A stretch of DNA of 64,000 bases from Irpex lacteus (GCA_001986395.2 MQVO02000032.1:124001-188000), one strand, 5' to 3'; counted from the stretch's first letter, positions 23,383 through 34,462 are shown. Program-made: numbers and translations. Notes: generated by a model not told the origin, from the sequence alone.

Positions 23383-26300
23383 CAGCGTTGTACAGTTACA
23401 GTCACACAAGTCACAGTTAAGTTACAGCGTCACGGTGAAATCAGATGGTTGTCACAGTTAGGCACAACTTAACCCAACCGTGAAACCTCCGCGCTTCTTG
23501 AGCGCTAAATAATCTGTGGTCGTTATCTGGCTTCCGCCTCTAGCTGATCCTGCCCTTTCTCTCGCACGGAAACGGCTTCGCAGCTATCTTCAACACTCTT
23601 GCTAGCCGACATTAACCCTACGACAGTCTGCACATGGGTGAAGCAACTTCGGTACGGCCGAGGTGACTCCGCCTTGCCTTCGAAAGGTCAGATGGTAGAT
23701 GGGTACAATGCAGAGAGTAGTGGTGTATACAGTGCATCGAAGGTATGTAGTGTGTTTCTCCGCTCAGATACACCTAGGTTGACATATCAAAAGCTCTCTT
23801 TACTTCTGTATTCAGCTTCCGGTCATTTGTCAGCCAATCCGTGTAAATCTAGTTGCTTCATACAAACATGCCTTTGTTGTTGCGAGTCCTGACTGCCTGC
23901 GCACAAACAAGCTTGATGTGAGATAACTGGATACAAACAGTATATATATGTGGTATGTGTTCCATCCTGAATCCATCGTCTCTCCAGCACTTCTAGTCCC
24001 TGTCATCTACCCCACTCATCGTGCTCGCACAACTCCTCAACGGCACCCGCTATGGCACCACGTACCCGTGGATGGTGGCGAGAGCATTTCGACGATCACC
24101 CTCTGGCCAATGATCCTGTTCGAGATATAGAAGCGCGGGTCAATGACACTGGTGGTGATAAGTATCGCTGCATGTGTAAGAAGTGTTTCAAGGATTATAT
24201 TATTGAAGCCCAAGCTCAAGATGTGCGGGAGTACGAACTTCGTAACCGCAACAGCTTGCGAACACGGGATGAAATCATCGATGACTGTAAGCCTATTGTT
24301 TTTATTTCTGTTTGTTTGTGATATTAATCCTGATCTACCTTCAGTATGGGCTGCGCCTCAGGAGCCCGTATCAGGTCGGCGCTGGCTCTCCAGCCACTCC
24401 GTCACCTTGATCAATCACCTTGTGCGCTGCCCGCATTCTACTGATGCAGTGCGGCAGCAAGCCTCTGGTGATCTGGCGCAAAGGCCAACGGGAAGGTCAT
24501 CCCGGGCATCTTCTTCGCAAACACTCCCTGCTCGCTCACGTTCTGGTTCACCGGTTTTTATATCCACCCCGCCGCCATACTCACCTTCCCCTGTGTCCCT
24601 GTCAAGTTCATCGAGGCCATCTCCGCTATTGGCAACACCTCCGCTTCCGGTTGTTGCTTTACCTCTTTCGGGCAATGCAGAAGTTAATCGTGCCACGAGC
24701 GCATCTTATGTTGATCTAACTCCCGGTCCATCATTCTCGAATGCAAAATTGCGACACGCCGCTTCTTCCTTACCAGTCTGGACGAACGAGTCACAGCGGA
24801 GACTCGAGACAAGTGTCGCTCGTATGATTGCATCTACGAACACTCCGTTGAGCTGGGTAGACGATCCAGAGGTCCATGCATTCTTTGCTCGGTTCATTCC
24901 TGGAGCACAACCCATCAGCCGACGAGTGTTAACCTCTCGTCTCATTCCTACAGAGCTGGAGGCCCGTCGTGCCGCCCGACTGCCTGATATTCGAAATGCT
25001 GACGCAACGCTGCAGTGCGATGGCTGGGCGGGAGGTAATTTTCGTCACTACACGGGATTTACGATGACTATACGTGGTGATGTATGTGATATAATACAAC
25101 TCTTTCATATATCCATCTAATCATCGAACAGACATTGATTGTAGCTCTCGAGGACAATTCCGATCAACGTAAGACGGGCGACAACCTCTTCGCTATGATC
25201 TGCGAGAAGATTCGTGAGGCCGAACGGCAATACCATATACAAATCGTGGCGTTTGTAAGCGACTCGGGGGGAGATTCAAAGAAAGCTCGAAGGCTTCTTG
25301 CACTAGAGCGGCCGGACCTGATCATTCTTCCCTGCTATGCTCATCAGGTGGGTCCATATATAATCTCAAGCAACATCACAATTCATTACTGAGTATCATT
25401 AGACGTACCTAATCGTTGGCGACTACTTCAAGTGTGACGCCGATGTTCTCGCCTACGCGCCACGTGCTGAGCAAGTAATTAGTTGGTTGCGGAGCAAGAC
25501 TTATGTCCTTGCTCTCCTTCGAAACATCCAAGAGCGTGTTAATCCAGGAACTCCGCCGCTTTCAGTAGTGCGTGCTGTTATCACGCGTTGGACTTCCCAC
25601 TACTTGGCCTATCGGCGTCTACTTGCCCTCCAACCTTACATCATGACCATGCTCGCACAAGACGCTGCTGCTGAAGAAAGCCAAATCGTCACTGGAACGT
25701 CGTCAGCAAAGGAGAAGGCAGCTGAGATGATCAGGTATCTCAAGGATGATGAATTCTGGAGCGCAGTTAAGCGGTAAGTCAAATGTTAGCCAAGCTATGC
25801 AGTATACAGTATATAGCTGATCTACTCCCGTAGGATGAAATTGCATTTGGAGCCTTTCGCTTACGCTATAAATATCACGCAATCCGACAAGGCACGCCTA
25901 GATACTGTGCTCCTAGTCCTCGCACTGCTCTATAGCCGCTTTGAGCACCTCCCCAGAGTTACCCCCTCTGACACCGTAGTCGCTGACACCATTTGCAACA
26001 GCATAAACTCCCGTTGGGAGGCCAGTGACCAAGATGTCTTCATTGCCGCTGTGATTCTTAATCCGACACATAAAACTCGCCCGTTCAAACACAGCCGGTG
26101 GTTCTCAATCGGATTCATTACGATCTTGATGGCACGACTCTATCGGCGATTCTTTAGCGAAGAAGTCCCTCGTGAAGTCGTTGATGAAGTGCCTCAATAC
26201 CTCAACAATGAGGGCGCTGTTTATTCAGAACTACAAGCTTTTATGGCTATCTGTGTATTGCCCGTCGCAGGCTCAGTAAGTCTCATTTCATTTTGGATCA

Positions 26301-27443
26301 ACAATATATCATTTCTGATATTGCAATGATATAGACGTCGCCAACGCCACTGGATCCGCTTCGTTTCTGGCGTTCTATAGCAAACGCCAGTGGCCCACTA
26401 TCCCCTCTTAATCGCATCGCCCTTCGCTTGTTTGCAGTATGTCCAAACTCGGCATCATGCGAACGACTTTTCAGTCTCCTCAAGCGCACCATGACACCGA
26501 GTCGCACAAGGCTCACTACTCGTAATCTCCTCAATATTGCTGAACTTCATACGCATCTACGGGCTGAACAAGTCAAAAGCGGTGAAGCTCTTCGACGTCT
26601 CAAACAGTGCCTCAATCTGCCTACACAAACACTTCAGTCTCTTCCTTCATCGTCGATCCTCCCTTCGCCTGCATCTCCGACAAGTCTTCCATCAGCAGGA
26701 ACCCATCCACTACAGACTCGGCATCCATCGGGTTCTCATCCTTCTGTACGCTCGCCTTCGATGCAATCACTCGCAATATCTCCACCAGCTTCCAATTCTA
26801 CTAGTACCACTGGGGCCGCGCAAAGTCATCAACTGGCCAGCTCCGAATCAGACAATTTGGAAGAAGACGTCGTCTCAGATGATGACACTGCGGATGTAGA
26901 CAGTACTGATATGTTTGCCTCAGATGTCACATTGGCCGACACAGCTGATGTGCTAATGAAGATGGTGGACGACGATCTAGCTGCGTCTGACTCCGACTCG
27001 GAGTCAGAAACAGTAGTGGAGGGGGGCACCGAAAGGAATGAAACAGTTTCTAATAGGGCCCTGCCTAACCAGGAAAGTCGTTCGCATTCATCTACAGACT
27101 TCGGCTCTTTGCCGCTGCGCATGGATATCGCAGATATTTTTGACTTCTCGCAGACGTACTGGGTTGATGCGGTTCAGAAGGAGGCTGAGGCGGGAATAGC
27201 AAATGAGGCAGAGCTATGTGAGCTCCTGGGACAGGACGGCGCAGACACTACTATGTACACAGATGTTTGAATTACATTCCATGTGGTTGATACTCATATG
27301 AGCATTGGTATACCGCCTCAGAACGCTATTGGCAGAAAGTTAACGCTGATGCGGCATGGTTCGGTTAATTTGCATGGTTAATATTTATCGAAGTTATTAA
27401 CTATGTTAACTTTATGACTTAACCGTTAACCGGAACAACGCTG
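23383..27443 (+). mobile_element. hAT-superfamily DNA transposon, apparently complete and autonomous
   Basis: The element is 4061 bp. It begins CAGCGTTGT and ends ACAACGCTG, a 9-bp terminal inverted repeat of the hAT type. It is flanked by a perfect 8-bp target duplication, ctacacaa, at 23375-23382 and 27444-27451. The subterminal regions carry clusters of short GTTAC/GTTAA/GTTAACC-type motifs on both sides (about 23390-23480 and 27350-27435), likely transposase-binding repeats. It encodes one multi-exon transposase in the same orientation as the host gene. The left 650 bp (23400-24050) are non-coding. Intact ends, perfect target duplication and an open transposase all point to a recent insertion. 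Confidence 0.93.
24052..27270 (+). CDS. hAT transposase with BED zinc finger and C-terminal dimerisation domain
   Basis: Six exons (24052-24286, 24345-25081, 25132-25347, 25403-25773, 25834-26275, 26335-27270) join in phase to 978 residues, the sum being divisible by three. The N-terminus has a BED-type zinc finger: CMCKKCF and, across intron 1, the histidines around LINHLVRCPH. A Ser/Pro-rich linker follows. The RNase H-like core has QCDGWAGGNFRHYTGF (first catalytic Asp), FVSDSGGDSKKARRLL (second Asp region) and CYAHQ. After it comes RAVITRWTSHYLAYRRLL. The C-terminal hAT dimerisation block is CPNSASCERLFSLLKRTM, then TPSRTRLTTRNLLNI. A long acidic Ser/Asp tail ends near DTTMYTDV. The protein should bind the subterminal repeats and carry out cut-and-paste transposition. 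No stop or frameshift is seen, so it may be active. Confidence 0.88.
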
Positions 27444-27451
27444 CTACACAA
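27444..27451. repeat. Right 8-bp target site duplication of the hAT element
   Basis: This exact copy of ctacacaa follows the ACAACGCTG terminus. Eight bases is the standard target duplication for hAT elements. Keeping only one copy restores the host frame. Confidence 0.92.
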
Positions 27452-28837
27452 CATGACCCGGAGCCTATACTGCCGGTATATCTCTCTGCGGAAGCACACC
27501 GATCTCGAGCTCGCCTTGCGATACTGTCAAGAGTCGCTCGACATGGAGGCCAGTGGTGTTAAACTTGTGCCAAGATGGGAGCTGCTTTCTACCCTGGGTG
27601 AAATTATCAAGAAAAGCGACCCTCATGGGGCACTGGCTGCTTTCCGTGAATCCAAGCAACTCTGTCCTCCCAATGACCCGCTCCGATATCTGGTGTTGCA
27701 CCGGCTAGCGATGGCTCTGCAACATAGAAACATCACTCATGGACAGCCACTTACCGAGCACGAAGAGGAGTCGAAAGCGCTCGAGGCAGAAGCACTGTTG
27801 CTTGTTCCTCATGGCAATCGCCTGACTAAAGGCAATATGCTCTTGAACAGTGTACTACAGGAGCTTCCAGATGTTAGGAGCCGCGCACGCATTGCAAGCG
27901 ATTTTGATGTCTCCATCGCGAAAGTTGTGGATATACTTCAGGTCACCGGAGACTCGCCTATTCGCCACGCTCCCCTGTTCATCGTGGGGACGCTGTATTA
28001 TGACAGATTCATCCTTAGCAAGGAATCGCATGATGTTGCGGAGGCCCATCGCTATTTATACGAAGCACTTGGGGTAGCCAGTACTGGACCAGGCATCTCA
28101 GATCGTGCAAATATCCTCGCATGGCTAGCCAAAATACACTTGCAGAGGGATACAGAGTTCTTTGACCCTGTTACGTCCTACGAATATCTCGGAATGTGTT
28201 TGGAGGACACCCACTGTACTGCGGCTGCCCGCTTGGAATATGCGGCCAGAAGTATGCATGATGCACTCCGAGATCTTGCGCAGGAGATTGATATATCCGA
28301 TCTGCTGCCTTCCAGGCTTGCTGATGTCTACATCAAGGCCGTTCATCTCTTTTCCGAGGTCGCGCCTCTGAACGTTGACCTTATGTCTAGCCTTGAAGTA
28401 CTCCGCAAATGGGGGCATTTTGTCTTACACGCGTCGATGCTCTGTCATCTCTCTAATCGTACAACGGAAGCTATTCAGACGTTAGAGGAGGGGCGTGCCG
28501 CATTCTGGTCGCAGATATTGCAGACCAGAGTAGCTGCACCTAAAGGCATACCTGTTGACCTCAGAAATCGTCTCCTTACTCTCTCTCGCCAGGTAGAACA
28601 CATTCGCTTCCACCAAATATCGCCTAGCCTTTCTCCTGTCTCGACGCTGGAGTATACTCGGAGAATGCGCATATGGGAAGAGTACAGTTCCTTGGTGAAA
28701 GAGATTCGAGGACTACCGGAGGCTACTGAGTTCCTCTCTGTACCCCTGGAAGATATCGTCTCATCCTCAAAGCACGGCCCTGTTGTCATCTTGTTCTCCT
28801 ACACTTTCAAAACCGTGGCCTACATTATGCATAGAAA
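27452..28837 (+). pseudogene. TPR/CHAT protein gene, segment 2 of 3 (between the hAT and Ty3 insertions)
   Basis: The frame continues directly from segment 1 once the transposon and one target duplication are ignored: FILHN runs into MTRSLYCRYISLRKHTDLEL. The segment is one long open exon of TPR-like helical pairs: DLELALRYCQESLDM, ALAAFRESKQLCPPNDPLRY, DVAEAHRYLYEALGVA, and TEAIQTLEEGRAAFWSQILQ. The last of these is the conserved LExGRxxxWxQxLxxR helix that precedes CHAT domains in fungal proteins. Later comes FLSVPLEDIVSSSKHGPVVI, the start of the CHAT fold. It is interrupted after YIMHR at 28837 by the Ty3 element. No stop is present in the 462 codons of native sequence. Confidence 0.75.
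28833..28837. repeat. Left 5-bp target duplication of the Ty3/gypsy element
   Basis: The sequence agaaa directly before the LTR TG end is repeated at 34846-34850. Five bases is usual for Ty3/gypsy integrases. Confidence 0.9.
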
Positions 28838-29070
28838 TGAAAGCCCGACGTCGGCGTCGGGCACACTGATCTCGACCGAGGAAGGAACAGGAACAAGTAA
28901 TGGATAGAGACTTCGTCGCAGCAGTGGTCAGAGTGCTAATACATGTGTGTAGTAAACATCTAAGCTCACCTTCGTCGCAGCAGTGGTCAGAGTGCTGAAG
29001 AGACGAAGGTGCAGTGTTCGCGGAACCAGATCAGACATAGACGCCCACGTAACCCTACGCCAGGGTTACA
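28838..29070 (-). repeat. 3' LTR of the Ty3/gypsy element
   Basis: This 233-bp LTR matches the copy at 34613-34845 at every position compared by eye. It contains a 27-bp direct repeat (28911-28937 and 28970-28996). It also contains three perfect inverted repeats: 28843-28862 (8-bp stem, 4-nt loop), 28967-28976 with 29002-29011 (10-bp stem), and 29049-29069 (8-bp stem, 5-nt loop). Confidence 0.95.
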
Positions 29071-29085
29071 CTCTCCCCCCCTTTA
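29071..29085 (-). promoter_or_regulatory. Polypurine tract of the Ty3/gypsy element
   Basis: On the minus strand AAAGGGGGGAGAG immediately precedes the 3' LTR. This is the expected primer for plus-strand DNA synthesis. Confidence 0.85.
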
Positions 29086-29092
29086 AAACAAT

Positions 29093-32000
29093 CTATCTCC
29101 CTCGGGCACCCATGGGTGCGGGGTCGCGAACGACGCCCACGTCGGACTCCACGGGGGGAGTGGGGTCACTTGAGGACGCCTCCGAATCGAGCTCACTGGG
29201 AGCAGGGCCAGGGGGCGCCTCCGTGTTCAGCGCACATCGCTCTCCGGGAGGGTAGGCTAAGTTATCAGTTAAAAATGCTGTTGTATTACCGTCAATATTA
29301 TTTTCTTTCTCCCATTCGTCCATCGCCGTGAGGTCCTTGACTACCCAGGTGGGTTCCCACGTGTCTGGTCCAGAGAACCAGCGAACCAACCATTGGTAGC
29401 CTCTGCCTCTCGGTCTGCGATCGAGTATCCGCTCGACCCACTCCTCCAATCCGTCCTCCGTGACTACGGGGGGAGGCCTATCCCGATGTCTGCCTGGGAA
29501 GGCTGGGTTATCCGGGTTCACGTACTTCCTGAGCATCGAAGCGTGGAATGTAGGGAAGATTTTCATAGCGTGGGGAAGATCCAAGGTGTAAGACGACGTG
29601 TCCGAGAAGGCTCTCTTGACCTTGAAGGGTCCATCGTAACGCGCCATAAATTTCGAAACTCGATTGTCGCCCTTTTGGATGTAGTCACGTCGTCGATTCA
29701 GAGTTGATAGTAATACTTCCTCCCCTTCTTCAAACTTCTGATCCTCTCCACGGGCGCCGTTTGCGTTCCGGGCCTGCTCGATTTTTGCGATGGCCAAGTT
29801 ATCTTCGGCCTCGAGGATATCCACCTCGATTCGGCGTATCGCTCCGGCCGCAATCTCTGCCTCGTCAGGCAACGTTTGACGGACGACGTCGACAGCGGTA
29901 TCGAAGAGGGGTGGAATTACACGCGGGCGGCGGCCCATGCGGAGCTGGAAGGGTGCAAACCCGGTGGAGGCGTTGACAGTGTTCATGATGGCAAAGCGGA
30001 CAGCGGGGAGGGCGCGAACCCATCCCTTTTGGTTTCGTTGAACGTGGTAACGGAGGGCCTGCACGACGGTTTTGTTCGTCCGCTCACTGGCACCATCGGT
30101 TTCAGGATGGAAGGCGGTGGAGAGCTTGAGCGAGATACCAGTTAGACGGTGCAGAGCCGTCCAGAATTTTGAGGTCCAGAGGGAGTCGCGGTCAGCGACG
30201 ATGTCCAGAGGCAGACCGTTCTCGCAATACCAGTAGCGAAAGAACAGGTCCGCTGCGTCCTCTGCCGAGAGGTTCTTTTTGCAAGGCACTAAACGAATAT
30301 CCGTGTTTAAGCGACATGTCATAGTGAGCAAAAAATCGAAACCCTCATCTAATGGAAGAGGTCCGACAAAGTCGATTGCGACACTGTCTCCAGGCCCACG
30401 AGGGACCGGGAGGGGATGCAAGGGGCCGGGTGGTTTCGTCGTAGGTGCCTTGTTACGTTGGCATGCGTCACAAGACGGCACATACATCGATTCGAGCTCC
30501 TTGCGCATGTTTGGCCAACAGTAAGCCTCGCGGATGAGTTCGTACGATTTGTCAAACCCAAAATGGCCTAACGCGTCATGCGCCAGCCGGAAGATGGATT
30601 CACGGATCTGCGGAATACGAGGGATTATAAGCCGTTCACCAAGATACCATAAGCCGTTTTCGATACGCAGCTTTACGGCTCCCTTCGCCTGCGGCAACTT
30701 TTGACACCAAACGTCGGTGGCGTAACCGTCTCGTATCTTCTGAAGCAGATCGGGATCTGTCGCGATGCGCACGCCTGTGGCGGCCGTAACGTATGTGGAC
30801 GGGGAAGGGTGGAGGACGTCGGGTTTGGGAGGCAGACGCGAGAGCGCGTCGGCTGCGGTGTTCTCTTCGCCCGGCAGGTAGATAATCTTGAAGTCGTATT
30901 GACCCAAAAACTCCTGCCACCGAGCTTGCCGTCGAGAGAGGTCCCGCTGTGTGTTAAAATTCTCGAGAGTTTTGTGGTCTGTGTAAACTTCGAAATGCAC
31001 ACCTAGGAGATCGAGACGCCATTTCTGTAACGCCCGAACGATGGCCAGTAACTCCTTCTCGTGCACCGGATAGTTCAGTTGTGCGGAGTCGAGTTGCATG
31101 GAATCGAACGCGACAGGCCTGGCCTCCTCCCGGGATGGGCCGTACGACAAGGTAGCCCCCGTTGCCCAATCGCTAGCATCCGTGTGTACGAATATCTTAT
31201 TATCCTTCAAGTCATCGTGGTCAATGACTGTAAGACATTCCCGAGACGTTACCAGTTTCTTTATTGCCTCGAAGGCAACCTGGTGACGCGGCGTCCAACC
31301 AGGCCACTCGCGTTCTGCATCCTTGGTGGTCAAGGGTGTGAGTTCTACTGTGAACCGCGCGAGGTGCGGTAGAAACTTATCCATGAAACGTACGAGTCCT
31401 ATGAAGGCTCGTACGTCTGATGCAGACTTTGGTTGCGGCCAACTTGTAACCTTTTCTATTTTCTTCAGGTCTGCCTCGACACCACGTGCACTAATGTGAT
31501 GTCCGAGGAAGTCAACTTCTAGTGCGAACAGGTTAGTCTTTTTGGGTGAGGCAAAAAGCGAATGAGCACGTAGCGCGAGTAGAACCGCTTCCACGTTACG
31601 CTGATGCTCCTCCAGTGTTTGGGACCAGATAATAATGTCGTCGATGTAGACGTGACATATTTTACCTATGAGATGACGCAACGCGGAGACCATTCGTCTC
31701 TGGTGCGTAGCAGGTGCATTCCGGCACCCCTGGGGCATGACCAACCATTCGTATAGACCGAACGGTGTGGTTACGGCGGTCAGAGGGACATCGTCTGGAT
31801 GTACCCTCGTCTGGAAGAATGAGTTAGTCATATCTAACTTCCCGAAAATCTTACCCTTGGCGCAGTCGGCAAGGATTTCGTTAATGGTGGGTAGGGGATG
31901 TCTGTCATGTACGGTGTTATCGTTGAGAACCCGGTAGTCATTCACCCACCGCGGTGCAGCGGCGGGATCAGATTTGGGGATCAGGAAACAAGGCGAGGCG

Positions 32001-34462
32001 TATGGCGAGTCACTAGGACGCATGCGTCCCGCTTCGAGGTGCTCGTCTAGCAACTTACGCCACGCTTCCCGATATTTCTTTGGACAGTCGTACGCTCGTT
32101 TCGAGATAACGACTTCAGGGTCCTTCAGTTTGAATCTGTGGTACACATTCTTTGGTAAGTCATCTAGACGCGGTGTCCCTTCCGGGAAGACATCTTGGAA
32201 CTTAGCTCTGGTATCCCTCTCCATTTTCTCGAGGGTTTCCAGGGTTGCTAGTTCTTCGATGCGCTGCCGAATTGCGGCCACTGTCGGGTGAAAAGGGAGG
32301 GCTTCGGTTTGCGCTTGCGCCTCCCCCTCGACCTTAGAACAATCAATGGGAATGTTAGCAGTATCGGGTGAAGGAACAGCCACATCAGGAAGCGTTTCTT
32401 TGACATGGAAAGAGGAAGCATGGGGTGACGCGGTAGAGGTAGAGCCAACGAGCGGTGAGGCAACGTGCTTAGGCTTCGCGGTGTGCGCGAGGTAAGAGGG
32501 ATGGATAGGCATTGTTGCCTTTTCCGCCTTCGAAGTCGTGTGTACAACCTCGCTGGTTTGAGAAACACGCTTGTAATTAGGGTTAAGAATATCAAAACCC
32601 GTGTGCGCGTCGATACATTTACGAGTGCGACAGTTCAAAATTAAGTCGTTGTGCGCGAGAAAAGGTAGACCGAGAATCACAGGTGCACAGAGGTTGTCAA
32701 CGACGAGACAACGGACGGAACGTGAAGTCCATGCAAAAGAACGGAGAGAAAAGCGAAGTTTAACGAAATCTGAGACTCGGGTTCCTTCAGAACCCCATGC
32801 GGAATCTAACGTTATTGCTGAGGGTAGTTTGTGACGCTTGAGGCCGAGGGCCGTGGCGACTTCACCTCTCATCAAAACTGTAGAAGAGCCACTGTCTATC
32901 AGCATTCGCACGGGTATGTCAAAGCAGGGACCGTTGGAGTCGTGGATGTAGCCACGCAATGTAAAGTGGGGCAACGATATGGGAGGCACGTACGAAGAGT
33001 CTGGTGAGTCCTCGCCGAAGGACAACACACCACGCGCGGGAGGCAAACCTCCAACAGCGGCCGCGATATTTTCGTCGAGTTCTTCATCGAACCTGACAGC
33101 GGCGGTAGTATGCTTCTTCGGCGCGCTATTGAGCGACCTCTTCTTATCGTTCTCTACCTTAGCCTTGCGGCCGTCTTCTTCGGTGAGTTCACGATAACCC
33201 GACGCCTTTGGTGCGGGTTCATTGCAGTCGCGGCCACGGTGTCCGGCAAAGAACTTGCGACACTTGAAACAACCCATGTACTTGTACAGGATTGCTCGTT
33301 CGTTTTCGGTGAGAGGAGGAGGGTGTTCGCGATCACGGTTCGTGGGCCGAGCGAAAGCAGAACTCCCTCCGCCAGAGGCGGTGCTGGTGCGGGTGACAAG
33401 CGTGGGCTTTGCACGCGCGGTGATTCTAGCAATCTCCGCGACGTTTGCCAGTCTTTCGTTATCGAGGGTGACAAGTTTCTCCCTCCAGTCGCGGTAGGTG
33501 GTGACGTTAGAGACGTTGGATGCGATCGCCAGAGATGCCAGGCGGTCGCACATCATCGACTCGATGTGATTACGGAGTTCGGCTTCATTCTTGTGAGCAG
33601 GCGTGTCCTTGAGGACGGCGTTAAGCGTTTCCATGCGAACAATCCAGTCTTTGAACGCGTCGTCGTCGCGTTGACGGCGTCTGGCGAGGTCGTTTCTGGC
33701 CTTGAGATCCCAGTCGGATGGCAGCCATCTCGTCTTAAATTCCTTGGTAAAATCGTCCCAAGACAGACCGCGGAATCGTACCGCGTCAGAGCGATACCAG
33801 TCCCGGACGAGGATATCTTGGAATCCAGTACCTGCGTGGGTGACCCGCTTATCGTCCTTGACCTCCTTGATCACGAAGTAGTCATCGCATAGATCCACCC
33901 ATTCAAGGAACGTCTCGATGGTGAGTTCTCCCTTTGTGAGCAGGGGAATCTTATGCGGACCCGAAGAAACGACGGTGGCGATGTTGGAGGACATTAGACG
34001 AGCCTTGCGATATGGTTCAGGGTCGGAGTCTGAGTCGGAAGAGGCTGCAGAAGGACTAGACACGGGAGAAGTGCGAGTGACGCTAGGAATGACAAGGCGT
34101 GGGGTACGAATCAACGGCGGTCTGGGTATATGCGGTGGTGTCGAGGAATCACCGGGCGGTGTTGCAGGTCTCGATGGCGGAAGTGGTGTTGATGCAGGCG
34201 AGGGTACTGGGGATGGTGGAAACGAGGGTAATGCAGAGGAACTGGAGGACGTGCCGTTGAGCGCGTCTGACAGCAAATCAAAGTCGACTCCCGATTCTGG
34301 GGTCAACACGTCTTCGTCCGCGGAATGGAACGTCCGCGTAAGGCTGCGTGTGTTGATGCGATCCTGTCGTACGTAGCCTCTCGGCTGCGTAAGTTTCTTG
34401 GTCTGGGAAGTCAGGTTGAATGCTGCACTAGTGTTAAGCGCCGGGAGTATGTTGTTGAACAA
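29093..34462 (-). CDS. Gag-Pol polyprotein of a Ty3/gypsy chromovirus
   Basis: One open frame of 1789 codons with no gag/pol stop or frameshift. Approximate residue positions: capsid-like region 190-320 (FTKEFKTRWLPSDWDLKARN); zinc knuckle near 395 (CFKCRKFFAGHRGRDC, with CX2CX6HX4C spacing, wider than the usual X4 before His). Aspartic protease near 520 (VRMLIDSGSSTVLM). Reverse transcriptase about 780-970 with the catalytic block VYIDDIIIW near 938. RNase H near 1095 (VHTDASDWATGATLSY). Integrase HHCC finger about 1290-1330, then the D-D-E core: AIDFVGPLP, VADRDSLWTSKFW and DGASERTNK. Chromodomain near 1670-1710 (WLVRWFSGPDTWEPTW). It copies the element RNA into DNA and inserts it; chromodomains steer integration to marked chromatin in related elements. 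All catalytic residues seem present, so it may be active. Confidence 0.94.
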   Translation of the reverse strand: MFNNILPALNTSAAFNLTSQTKKLTQPRGYVRQDRINTRSLTRTFHSADEDVLTPESGVDFDLLSDALNGTSSSSSALPSFPPSPVPSPASTPLPPSRPATPPGDSSTPPHIPRPPLIRTPRLVIPSVTRTSPVSSPSAASSDSDSDPEPYRKARLMSSNIATVVSSGPHKIPLLTKGELTIETFLEWVDLCDDYFVIKEVKDDKRVTHAGTGFQDILVRDWYRSDAVRFRGLSWDDFTKEFKTRWLPSDWDLKARNDLARRRQRDDDAFKDWIVRMETLNAVLKDTPAHKNEAELRNHIESMMCDRLASLAIASNVSNVTTYRDWREKLVTLDNERLANVAEIARITARAKPTLVTRTSTASGGGSSAFARPTNRDREHPPPLTENERAILYKYMGCFKCRKFFAGHRGRDCNEPAPKASGYRELTEEDGRKAKVENDKKRSLNSAPKKHTTAAVRFDEELDENIAAAVGGLPPARGVLSFGEDSPDSSYVPPISLPHFTLRGYIHDSNGPCFDIPVRMLIDSGSSTVLMRGEVATALGLKRHKLPSAITLDSAWGSEGTRVSDFVKLRFSLRSFAWTSRSVRCLVVDNLCAPVILGLPFLAHNDLILNCRTRKCIDAHTGFDILNPNYKRVSQTSEVVHTTSKAEKATMPIHPSYLAHTAKPKHVASPLVGSTSTASPHASSFHVKETLPDVAVPSPDTANIPIDCSKVEGEAQAQTEALPFHPTVAAIRQRIEELATLETLEKMERDTRAKFQDVFPEGTPRLDDLPKNVYHRFKLKDPEVVISKRAYDCPKKYREAWRKLLDEHLEAGRMRPSDSPYASPCFLIPKSDPAAAPRWVNDYRVLNDNTVHDRHPLPTINEILADCAKGKIFGKLDMTNSFFQTRVHPDDVPLTAVTTPFGLYEWLVMPQGCRNAPATHQRRMVSALRHLIGKICHVYIDDIIIWSQTLEEHQRNVEAVLLALRAHSLFASPKKTNLFALEVDFLGHHISARGVEADLKKIEKVTSWPQPKSASDVRAFIGLVRFMDKFLPHLARFTVELTPLTTKDAEREWPGWTPRHQVAFEAIKKLVTSRECLTVIDHDDLKDNKIFVHTDASDWATGATLSYGPSREEARPVAFDSMQLDSAQLNYPVHEKELLAIVRALQKWRLDLLGVHFEVYTDHKTLENFNTQRDLSRRQARWQEFLGQYDFKIIYLPGEENTAADALSRLPPKPDVLHPSPSTYVTAATGVRIATDPDLLQKIRDGYATDVWCQKLPQAKGAVKLRIENGLWYLGERLIIPRIPQIRESIFRLAHDALGHFGFDKSYELIREAYCWPNMRKELESMYVPSCDACQRNKAPTTKPPGPLHPLPVPRGPGDSVAIDFVGPLPLDEGFDFLLTMTCRLNTDIRLVPCKKNLSAEDAADLFFRYWYCENGLPLDIVADRDSLWTSKFWTALHRLTGISLKLSTAFHPETDGASERTNKTVVQALRYHVQRNQKGWVRALPAVRFAIMNTVNASTGFAPFQLRMGRRPRVIPPLFDTAVDVVRQTLPDEAEIAAGAIRRIEVDILEAEDNLAIAKIEQARNANGARGEDQKFEEGEEVLLSTLNRRRDYIQKGDNRVSKFMARYDGPFKVKRAFSDTSSYTLDLPHAMKIFPTFHASMLRKYVNPDNPAFPGRHRDRPPPVVTEDGLEEWVERILDRRPRGRGYQWLVRWFSGPDTWEPTWVVKDLTAMDEWEKENNIDGNTTAFLTDNLAYPPGERCALNTEAPPGPAPSELDSEASSSDPTPPVESDVGVVRDPAPMGARGR

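Noticed and set aside
28983..29331. Plus-strand frames over the LTR and gag-pol 3' end
   Set aside because: They run across the LTR boundary and are antisense to gag-pol, with no domain.
33110..33892. Long plus-strand frame of 260 codons inside the retrotransposon
   Set aside because: It is antisense to the uninterrupted gag-pol frame, with no recognisable domain; a shadow frame.
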